Origin: Yponomeuta sedellus
Taxonomy: Eukaryota; Arthropoda; Insecta; Lepidoptera; Yponomeutidae
Direction of reading: 5' to 3'
DNA: 64,000 bases
NCBI GenBank assembly: GCA_934045075.1
Contig: OW203724.1
Coordinates: forward strand, 15,243,143-15,307,142
The number at the start of each line of letters is the position of its first letter. Positions within the stretch are counted from its first letter, which is position 1. The position numbers and the translations under genes were made by a program. This document shows positions 55,640-64,000 of this stretch, piece by piece. The notes under the pieces are model-generated. The model was not told the origin of the DNA and did not search any database. It saw nothing but the letters and a program-made list of their open reading frames with translations.

Positions 55640-57115
55640 TTATCATATAATCGTTTTTATCGTGGAAAAGCTCTAACTCATAATTATTAATTGCTATATA
55701 ATTATACGTAATTATTCATTAGAGTCTTTCTTTTTATCGTATGTATTTGTTGTTCATGCCCTCTATTCTCTCCTCTAAAGTTTTAGTAATTAAGTAATTT
55801 ATATATTTCTATCTGACCTCGTAAACGTTGTTTTGATATATTATTGCTTAGCCTTCGACGATTCCTTGATTAGAAAGATAGATAGAGAACACTTTATTGC
55901 ACAACTAGAGAACAGAATACAACCATTCTTAAATCTAAGTAACGTTATTCAATTGGCGGTCTTATCACTTAGAGTGATTGCTTCCAAGCAACCTTTGGAT
56001 GGAGTGGATTCCATGAAGAATATAGTCGGTTAGTACCTAATGTATGCAAAAAAATGGGTGTAGCCATTTCAAACGAGTTTGATTGCAATAACTGTGATAC
56101 GATATTTTTATATATTACAATACTTTGCACTACCTAAGCTATATTATCTACAGAACTTGAGATGGCTGAAAAAATTGCAATTTAGCGTCATTAGGTGTTG
56201 ACGCGCCATGTTTTTTCGGTACAATAAAGACTTAAATTACAATAATTATCATTTATGTAGCAAGATAAAATAATTATAAACAAGCACACTTACCTATGTG
56301 CTTCTGTTATTTGTGCAATAAAAAATATTGATTTACCGCACAGCGAAACCAACGAGAACTAATTGCAAATAAATATTCTACATTAATGCTCATGGTTTTT
56401 TTCCTGATCAAAAGAGCAAAACAAAAATCCAGACCGAAACAATATGCAATAACAAATGTTAATATTTTTATTCATAATGGTTGACAGAAAGTATTTAATT
56501 TGATCTAGAATAACAGTGAAAACCAACTTAAGCACATTTAATTAGTAGATTGTGATTCAGGGTTCAAATCCGTCTCGCCCGTTTTTAATAAATTATTCCA
56601 GCCTTGTGACGTTTTTCCAACACTAATAGGTCAAAGAAATTACTGCCTGGTGGCATGCTAGGCAACGTTTGTGCCGTCGCCGCAGATCGAAATCGAACGC
56701 CTTTGATGATTTATTTACATAATTTCATCGTCGGTAATTTAAATCATTCGGAGAATGCAAATGGAAATACTTATAGCTACGACATCTCGTAGGGATGTAA
56801 CAGAAGAAATTTAACTTTATATTCATGAAACATGGTATTGTTAGAAATATACAAGTCTTACAAGTTTACAAGATTTTTGTTTAGCACGCATGAACTGTTG
56901 ATTTCTAGGATACACAAATGTGACAGTAGGTTCTCTGAATTAAATTAAACTTATTTTGACAGTCAAATTACAAAAATCTAATGCAGTGTGCATTCGCCAG
57001 ATGGATAACTGTTTGCAGCTAGATAAACACTAGTAAATTTGCGCCATTGGCCAAGACTGCACTGCAAACTTTCGCTTGCATTAAGATTTTTAAATAAATC
57101 TTTAATTACACTATT
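55640..57115. other. AT-rich non-coding DNA
   Basis: No gene recognised. GGGTTCAAATCC near 56552-56563 is an isolated B-box-like motif, probably a SINE scrap. Confidence 0.45.
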
Positions 57116-57117
57116 TT

Positions 57118-57315
57118 TATTTTTAATGCACTAACCCGTGCTAAGGAACAAATACGTAATACAGAGAATATTGTAAAGAGGTTCGAAATTTCACTGATGC
57201 CGTGAGTCGCCCATTGGCTCAATTGGTAGAGCGCTGGTACGGATAGCCAGAGGTTGCGGGTTCGAATCCCGACATGGGTGAAATTTTTAGCCTCTAAATA
57301 GGTTTTTAAATCTTT
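57118..57315 (+). mobile_element. SINE-A tRNA-headed copy with left end
   Basis: Starts TGCACTAACCCGTGCTAAGG (reverse complement of the right end seen at 43.05 and 32.83 kb), then ACAGAGAATATTGTAAAGAG, the tRNA-like unit with GCTGGTACGGATAGCCAG and GGTTCGAATCCCGAC, and TTTTTAGCCTCTAAATAGG. The right end beyond that is missing. Confidence 0.8.
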
Positions 57316-57447
57316 AATATTATTTATTTTATTTATATACTTAAAGTTATTTTATTTTCCACAACTTTCTTTTTATTGATATCTATTTTGGTAGATGTAC
57401 AATAATTAGATTTATTCTTTTAAAATTTTCCGAAGCGATGCTAGTAG

Positions 57448-57570
57448 GATGTTATTGGGCATTCTGGACCAGCTTCCATTCGTTTGAGCTCACGACGCAC
57501 CGCGCCGGTTGGCGCGGCTTGTCGCTCTCTCAAACTCATTACAGCTATTCCAGAATACCCAATAACATCG
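57448..57570. mobile_element. MITE family M6
   Basis: A 123-bp element with 20-bp inverted ends (GATGTTATTGGGCATTCTGG; one mismatch) around a GC-rich centre (GCACCGCGCCGGTTGGCGCG). Confidence 0.7.
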
Positions 57571-57889
57571 AGTGATTCTAATTTATAGTTTCAATAATTT
57601 TACGAGCAACCTACACAGTTTATGATAAATTCCATCAATGAAAACGAATGACACTAGGAAGCTTGAGTGAATGCAACTCACCATCATCTTGGTGGAGATA
57701 GGTCCGCATAGTCACTGAGTTGAATTAAATAAAGGATCCCCAAGCTCAACTGAATTGTATTTACCCACTAGCTATGTTTTGTGCAGTTTCGTAATATACT
57801 AGATAAAACAGCACACATTATTTGCGGTATCGGTTAGGTTTCCTCATTAAGACAATGACATGAAATATTCCAAGTGATACTTGTATTTA

Positions 57890-58490
57890 CACAGTCATAG
57901 TTTTGTGACCAGATTGGCTTCTCCCACTGAATGAGTTTAACACCACTGGTGTCTACTTTTCATAACAGTGACACAAAACTTTGCTTTTTCAACCCAGTTT
58001 GTTTTGTAGTCAGATTGACGTCTCCCACATGAACAAGGTACAACACCACAAATTTTGTTATCAGATTGACTTCCCGTGATGGCCCTTCATACAATAACAT
58101 AAAAGTACAATTTCAACTTAATCATATTTTGTGGTCAGATTGACGGCTCCCACTGTTAGAAAGATTCAGCACCACAAATTACTTTGTGATCAGATTGACT
58201 TCATGTGATGAACCTTCTTGCGCAACAGTGACACAAAACATTTTCGTCTTAACTGTATTTTATGGTCAGATTGACGTCTCCCATTGTAAAAAAGGTGATT
58301 CCAACACAACAAAATTTTGTGATCCTTTTCATGTGACACAAATACTGGGTGATTGGCAGAACCAGGAAATACTTGTATTTTAGGCATATTTTATGGTCGG
58401 CACAAAGAATACCTTACTTTTCCCACAAAAATGTTAGTGATCAGATTGAAGTCTCCTGTTTATCGTTCACTACGGAAAACACAAAACATT
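57890..58490. repeat. Tandem array with two alternating half-units
   Basis: The core TTTTGTGGTCAGATTGACGT recurs near 57901, 58001, 58054, 58126, 58183, 58258, 58314 (with an internal deletion) and 58433. Successive distances alternate between about 53-57 and 72-75 bp, so the true unit is about 130 bp with two unlike halves: one followed by CTCCCA and CAACACCACAAA, the other by CTTC and CAGTGACACAAAA. About four and a half units, diverged from each other. Confidence 0.85.
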
Positions 58491-58499
58491 GCACAGTAG

Positions 58500-60060
58500 G
58501 AAAAATGTACTTCTACAGTTACTTGAATCCTTGGGTATACTTAAGTAAAATCGTGAATTAATGATAATATCACTGACACATAAAAGTATACTTTCATTAA
58601 TGGAAATCTATTTCCTACTAACGTGTCACTTTAGTTAACGCGAATGCGAATATGATAGGTGGCTGGCAGGGATTGTCAACCTTTAGCTGTTGACGCAGGA
58701 GTTATAAATTTGATACGAAGTATACACGGTGTAAGAAAAAATATGTTGTCAAAAAGTACAGTTTTATTTATAAAAGTTGGTTCCTTTGAACATTCCTTAA
58801 AGGTATTCCGGTAATAAAGCATTTTCCATGTTATTATTTTTTTAAGACTTGATGTTAAAGTATTTTAAGAAATCATGATTTTGTAAATACGACCGACAGC
58901 ATTTTGTCTTTTTTTAATTGAAACTTGAAGATATTATTCTCATCCCATTATACGTAACTGAACCTATGCAGATAGTTTTATATTTTTTCAACAGTTTTCT
59001 AACATCAGTTCTCGTTCATTTTCTATCTAAATTTATCTGTAACATACAGTAAAATAAATACAGTAAATTTTACATAACCCATAAATAAAGAATTTAGAGG
59101 GGTCATAATATTTTAATGTATCACCTACATAAGAGATAACCAAAGGTTGACTATACTAGCTATACTCTAGTCTAAGATCCACACGGAAAAAACTCGTTGC
59201 ATCAAAATATTTAGCTGTAGGTATCATTAATACCTAATGTTTGACTTTCACATAATATTGTGGAGTCTACCAAATGCTTTATAAAGAATACCTAGATAAG
59301 TATTATTTATCCTGAAATACATTTATATAGTAATTTCATCGATATCATACGATGTTTTCTATGGATAAGCTAGAGGAATTAATTATAATTTCCTATTTAG
59401 CTCATCATCCGATTTCTGGTAACTGGAAATAACAGTTTATTTTCTTCTGCTATAGTGAAATATTCACCCAATTCGAACATTATCTGATTAAGATCAAGAA
59501 AATCTAAAGTAAATTGCAACATGTGTATCTAGGACTATTTACTCCTACCTAGGTATGAAACCTACGAATTTGCTACGTTAACGTTATTGGATCCGTTGCA
59601 AGCTTCTGATTGCGAAACATCTTACCTACAATAATCGATATATTGGTCACATTATGTTGCAATGGCAACCAGCCACATTAACTTGAGCTATTAAATAGTG
59701 CTGACATTATGAGAATAACATATAGGCTTGACCTTGCTACCGGTCAAGATGATTTGGTTAAGTACCTACTTTTGAAGGCAAAGCAAAAATTTTGGGTGTT
59801 CGATACTAAAAAGTAATATGTATTACTTTTATCAACAATCACCTATATTCATACACCTATAAATAAAGGCGATTTTCGCATTTACTTCATTACAGTACTT
59901 GTAATAAAAAAACAACATACACATTTAGGATATAAACCTATAACACCCTGATTTATCTAAAATTCTCATCACTTCCGATAACGTGATAACGCTGTTCAGT
60001 ACAGTCTCCGTGTGGTGTAATTATCTACGACTTCCTCGCTACCAGTCACTCCATCGGTAT
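58500..60060. other. AT-rich non-coding DNA upstream of the polymerase region
   Basis: No coding signal. It could be the non-coding left end of a large transposon whose genes start at about 60.1 kb, but no terminal inverted repeat can be tested, because the other end is outside the window. Confidence 0.4.
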
Positions 60061-60064
60061 CAAA

Positions 60065-61670
60065 ATGTTAGTAAGTATATTTATTTACATCCTAATTTTT
60101 TTTTTACGTGTTCCACTGACTAAACCGTATTAGTCCCTATATGAAAACTATGTCCCGAACTATGTCTAAAAAATATGTTCCAGTCACTACATTTATCTAG
60201 TATAGTAATTACAATACGGTGTATAAATCGTTTAGGTTAAATGTATAAGACTGGTATAAAACTATGTTATTATTATTTCAGGTCTGACTCCGAGTTTGAA
60301 TTCTCTGGTGTACCTATTGCTGTGCAGTCGAGTAAGAAGCAAAAGACTCCAACCAGCTCCAAACGCAAAGCATCGAGCTACGTTGAGGAGACAGTTAGGT
60401 AAGAATACAATACATCTATAGTTTATTATAAATGATTGTACACTTTACACATCGTTTCAAATGACGATTCCCTCGATGTAATCAAGCTGTTGATGAAAAT
60501 CTTGGAACATTGAAAGAGATAACAACTGTTTATTTGTTTGTTTCATAACTAAAAGTTGTTTATTCGTCTTAATAATTCAAACCATAGGTTTGACCCTTAA
60601 ACCTTATTTTCTATAGCCTAAAGCCGGGGCCGCTGCACCATGTTACGCGTGTTACAAAAAACGTAACACTTAAATATAATAAAAGTGGGACATGGTATAA
60701 CACGTTAGGTACTTGTTATATAACGTTACGTTACGTAACACGTAAAGTGTTAATACCACTCCCCATTTTTGTTTTAATAACGTGTTACATTTTTTGTAAC
60801 ACGCGTAACATGGCGCAGCGGACCCGGCTTAACATTGATCGTTACGGTAAATGTTTACATCCAGGGAAAAGTTTACTGGAATAGAATTAGTCTCGTTATA
60901 TTATTCGTTGTTACGTTGTCGCGTCATTTGACTCTAGCACACCGCTGAGTCATTGAATCGTTGATTACATTGCAGGCATGTACTCGTAAAGGTTAACATG
61001 CTGTCGACTGTTTACTTTGCATCTTACTAGTCGTGGGTTCGATACCCGCTTCGCGTAGTATTTTTGTTTTCCATGTAAGATATGCTTATTAAGAATCACT
61101 TGGGATATTTGCTTATTAAGAATGACATATATGGGATAGATCAAAAGTAGATATGTACCCTTCATATTAAACTATCATCCACTTCATACTCGTTCAATGT
61201 ATGTGTATCTCCTATAGATAGCCTACCCAATCGGAATATAGGTATAAGTTTATGAAGGTACTTATGTTTTAAAATATATTGTTCACTTTTACAGGTCTGC
61301 AAGCACCTTAAAGAAAAAGACGGTGGGAGATCTTTTCGGGATTTTGCGAGACGCAGAGAAGGTCGCTAAAGCGACTCCCGAGCAGCACCAACTGGGGTCG
61401 AGTCTAGTGACGCGGGTCGCCAATGGTCACGTTCGTCGGACAGCAACGACGGAAGGAGAATTCTATATAGAATTGAAGGTCTACAACACTACCGATGCTG
61501 CAAGTACCAACGTTCAAGAGAGGTGGAAAAAAGCGTTGATGGTAATAAAATTGCAGACTGATACGGACACACCGCACTGGGACGTATTACAGAAATTTAT
61601 TAAACAAGTTTATTCACTGTATGATAATAGTGAGGCGAGTTTTTTTAGTGATAAGATAAATATAAAATAA
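60065..61670 (+). CDS. Small spliced gene upstream of the polymerase, function unknown
   Basis: Two open segments join in frame across an intron with consensus borders: exon 60282-60398 (after TATTATTTCAG, before GTAAGA) and exon 61295-61670 (after TTTTACAG, ending in TAA). The first codes for a hydrophilic, basic stretch (QSSKKQKTPTSSKRKASS) that looks like a nuclear localisation signal. The second gives about 125 residues (KKKTVGDLFGILRDAEK, ERWKKALMVIKLQ) with no family I recognise. The start is uncertain. An ATG at 60065 precedes a strong donor (GTAAGT at 60071), but joining there meets a stop. Alternatively an in-frame ATG at 60241 avoids that intron. The polymerase frame begins 116 bases downstream on the same strand, suggesting they belong to one element. 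Confidence 0.5.
60623..60828. mobile_element. MITE family M7 inside an intron
   Basis: A 206-bp element with about 47-bp inverted ends (GCCGGGGCCGCTGCACCATG and TTACGCGTGTTACAAAAAA; complements on the right with four differences). It sits in the intron of the small gene. The flanks read TAAA and TTAA, so a TTA or TA target is possible. Confidence 0.85.
61015..61070 (+). mobile_element. tRNA-like scrap with B box
   Basis: GTCGTGGGTTCGATACCCGC contains a good B box, but no matching A box or cloverleaf was found. It is probably a SINE remnant within the intron. Confidence 0.4.
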
Positions 61671-61786
61671 AATTCCTTTAATTTATAATAAACATATTAT
61701 TTTGCTACTTACCTATTTATTTTTGTGTCTAAAACCTAAATTTTAATTATCTGTTTCCTGGTCAATCTTACTACTTTTTATTTACA

Positions 61787-64000
61787 ATGCCTTATTGCAT
61801 TACTTGCAAAACTCTTGTCAACCCAAAAAGTTGGGTGGGTCATATGCGCAGCACTGACCACAAAAGCAAAGTCGCAACTCATCATTTGTCAGAAGATGTT
61901 GAGGTTCTGACCTCTGCATTCCGTAATCGTATTGCAACTTATAAGATACAGGCTAACGGTGATGGTCAGCACTCAATTGAAACCTTTTTCGAGTCTATCC
62001 ATAATAAATTAAAATCTCTGATTGATATTTCATTGAAAAAACACGTTTGCATAAAAGTCAATGTTGAGCTTTTTTCATTTTTCCTTATGTACAAAAACGA
62101 TTTGCAAGAACTAAAATCGTTTGGCACGAAAAACATTACCATACACATGAACCACAACTTCAATTCCATTTTTTCAGAAATCATAAATACATTGAAAAAA
62201 AAGCTTGAAGAGTTTCAAGAGCGAGATAGCGGTTGGACATTTTTGAGTAACTCTCATTTGGAAATCAATGTAAATAAATATCAACCATTGAGTGGGTCAT
62301 CGTTTATAGATTTACCAAAATTTATAAAAAACAAAAAAGCATGTTTGAATATAAAAAATGATGATCCTTATTGTTTTCTTTGGTGTGTTACAGCTGCTCT
62401 ATTCCCTTCAAAGAGCCACCCCGATCGTGTCTCGTCTTATCCCGATTTTCGCGATATTTTTAACACTCAAGGCTTATCATATCCAGTAACTTTTTCTGAC
62501 ATCCCGGTGTTTGAAAAAAATAATCCAGATATCGCTATTTTTGTGTATGGCTTACAAGGCAAAAAAACTGTTGTAGGTCCACTATACAGATCAGAGTCTT
62601 CCACTGCGAAAAATATCGTTCATCTGCTATTTCTCGAGAATGATGAGGGCTCTCACTTTTGTTTGATCAAAAACCTTCCCCGTCTGGTTAGAAGCCAAAT
62701 ATCTAAACACCATCAGCAACTGCATTTTTGCTCATCATGTCTGTTATTTTTTAAAACATCTAATGAACTAGTCATTCATGCATGTGGTGGTATTGCTACA
62801 GCTCTTCCTAACCAAGGGTCGGTTCTTCAATTTAAGAATTACGAACGAAAACAAAACATACCCTTTATCATTTATGCTGATTTTGAGACTATGCTTCAAC
62901 GTCATCTGGGGTGTGAAGCAGACCCTAACATTGCGAGCACTAGCCTGCTACAACAACATGTGCCCTCAGCGTTTGGTTACTATATTGTTTGTACAGTGGA
63001 TGCCAAGTATAATCGCTACGTCAGCTATCGGGGATCAGACTGTGTATCAAAATTTGTAGAATGGTTGTATCGAGACATGAAGCAAATACACACTATTTTA
63101 AAAGCTAATATTAAAATTATATTCACGGATAATGATTCACAAAATTTTGAAAATGCTGTCCGCTGTCATATTTGTGATAATCTTTTAATATTTGACAAGG
63201 TTCGAGACCACTGTCACATCACTGGTCACTATCGGGGGGCAGCTCACAAGCATTGTAATTTACAATTTAAACTACCAAATTTTGTTCCAGTTGTTTTCCA
63301 CAATTTGTCAGGCTACGATTGCCATTTATTTATCAAAGAACTAGGCGAGGCGCCTGGTCCGATTAGAATAATACCTAAAACAAAAGAAAACTATATTTCT
63401 TTCACGAAGTATATACCATTATCGAAAGATGAAGGTATCCAACTTCGATTTATCGATTCATTTAAATTTTTAGGTACCAGTTTAGAAAAACTCACGAAAA
63501 CAATGAAGGTGGAGGAATTCTCGTTGTTGAAATCATTTTTTGCAAATGACACTGAACTCAAATTACTCACTCGCAAAGGTGTTTATCCATATGACTATAT
63601 GTCACATTGGAAATGCTACGAAGAAAATTCCCTCCCACCCAAATCTGCTTTTTATAATACTATCAGTGGTGAAGAAATTTCTGATCAAGATTATGAACAT
63701 GCCAAGTCAGTATGGTCAACTTTCTCCATTCGTAACTTAGGTGAATACACTGATCTATACGTTAAAACAGATGTCTTGCTACTAGCCGATATTTTTGAAC
63801 ATTTCCGCAAAACATGTAAACGATATTATCAATTAGACCCGGCATTCTACCTCACAGCACCCAGCTTATCATTTGATGCGATGCTTTTGAAAACTAAGGT
63901 CAGATTAGAATTGCTTAGCGACTTAGCGATTATTCGGATGATTCAGGATGGAATACGGGGTGGTGTATGTATGTGTTCCAAGCGACATGCGAAAGCAAAC
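61787..64000 (+). CDS. Protein-primed family B DNA polymerase, Polinton/adintovirus type (partial)
   Basis: The first 738 codons, open to the window edge; the family is usually over 1000 residues. It would replicate a linear virus-like transposon from a protein primer. Seen in order: C2H2 finger C4-C7-H19-H25; a charged region; a conserved domain with CFLW (C196) and SHFCLIKN (H290), spaced like a papain-type Cys-His pair; a second finger (C315, C318, H331, C333); exonuclease motif I YADFET (D365, E367); a treble-clef-like zinc site (C460, C463, DHCHITG 474-480, C490-N491); Exo II FHNLSGYD (504-511); Exo III YVKTD (658-662); then GIRGGV (722-727). The polymerase catalytic motifs should lie beyond the window. 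No stop or frameshift is seen. The start ATG has A at -3 and places the finger at the N-terminus. Confidence 0.9.
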   Translation, partial: MPYCITCKTLVNPKSWVGHMRSTDHKSKVATHHLSEDVEVLTSAFRNRIATYKIQANGDGQHSIETFFESIHNKLKSLIDISLKKHVCIKVNVELFSFFLMYKNDLQELKSFGTKNITIHMNHNFNSIFSEIINTLKKKLEEFQERDSGWTFLSNSHLEINVNKYQPLSGSSFIDLPKFIKNKKACLNIKNDDPYCFLWCVTAALFPSKSHPDRVSSYPDFRDIFNTQGLSYPVTFSDIPVFEKNNPDIAIFVYGLQGKKTVVGPLYRSESSTAKNIVHLLFLENDEGSHFCLIKNLPRLVRSQISKHHQQLHFCSSCLLFFKTSNELVIHACGGIATALPNQGSVLQFKNYERKQNIPFIIYADFETMLQRHLGCEADPNIASTSLLQQHVPSAFGYYIVCTVDAKYNRYVSYRGSDCVSKFVEWLYRDMKQIHTILKANIKIIFTDNDSQNFENAVRCHICDNLLIFDKVRDHCHITGHYRGAAHKHCNLQFKLPNFVPVVFHNLSGYDCHLFIKELGEAPGPIRIIPKTKENYISFTKYIPLSKDEGIQLRFIDSFKFLGTSLEKLTKTMKVEEFSLLKSFFANDTELKLLTRKGVYPYDYMSHWKCYEENSLPPKSAFYNTISGEEISDQDYEHAKSVWSTFSIRNLGEYTDLYVKTDVLLLADIFEHFRKTCKRYYQLDPAFYLTAPSLSFDAMLLKTKVRLELLSDLAIIRMIQDGIRGGVCMCSKRHAKAN

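Noticed and set aside
55194..55690. Open frames repeating MYVC or YIHT
   Set aside because: Translations of the ATGT array fused to chance flanking codons.
57890..58490. CRISPR-like array
   Set aside because: The spacing alternates, the repeats are diverged and the spacers are themselves repeated; the genome is eukaryotic.
61015..61070. tRNA gene in the intron of the small gene
   Set aside because: Only a B box is present; no A box or acceptor pairing.

Overview
The window looks like repeat-rich, non-coding insect DNA, most probably from a moth or butterfly (Lepidoptera). The evidence is the AT-rich background, a D,D34D mariner, CR1-like and RTE-like LINE debris, tRNA-headed SINEs, small hairpin MITEs and LINE tails ending in GAAGAA or GATGAT runs. 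This is inferred from repeat types I recognise, not from a species marker. No clear conserved host gene was found. Nearly every recognisable coding segment belongs to a mobile element.

Layout. 1-6.2 kb: AT-rich DNA, two copies of an interspersed repeat (family P), a broken mariner (2436-3583) and a full-length SINE whose head resembles 5S rRNA (3692-4046, flanked by a 14-bp direct repeat). 6.5-16.3 kb: LINE fragments, nested MITEs, tRNA-headed SINEs and microsatellites. 16.3-31.4 kb: mostly AT-rich sequence with scattered SINEs, MITEs and LINE 3' ends. 31.4-36.4 kb: a dense cluster of SINEs and hairpins. 36.77-39.33 kb: two pentanucleotide arrays in opposite orientation, one of 161 perfect AACAT copies and one grading from ATGTT to ATGCC, with a LINE C-terminal fragment abutting the second. 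40.725-49.465 kb: a 4.37-kb unit present twice head to tail and almost identical. 50.57-53.7 kb: a CR1-like LINE with endonuclease and reverse transcriptase, disabled by one frameshift and two in-frame stops. 55.34-55.63 kb: 73 copies of ATGT directly after a LINE fragment. 57.87-58.5 kb: an array with a period near 130 bp.

The right end (60.2-64.0 kb) holds the only intact long coding sequence: the first 738 codons of a protein-primed family B DNA polymerase of the Polinton/Maverick/adintovirus type, running off the window. It carries an N-terminal C2H2 finger, a region with Cys and His placed as in papain-like proteases, a second finger, a treble-clef-like motif and exonuclease motifs I-III. 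Just upstream on the same strand lies a small, apparently spliced gene of unknown function whose intron contains a MITE. These may be the left part of one large virus-like DNA transposon, but its termini and other genes are not in view.

Three themes stand out: SINEs with two different Pol III-type heads (5S-like and tRNA-like), microsatellites that begin at retroelement 3' tails, and many small perfect hairpins.
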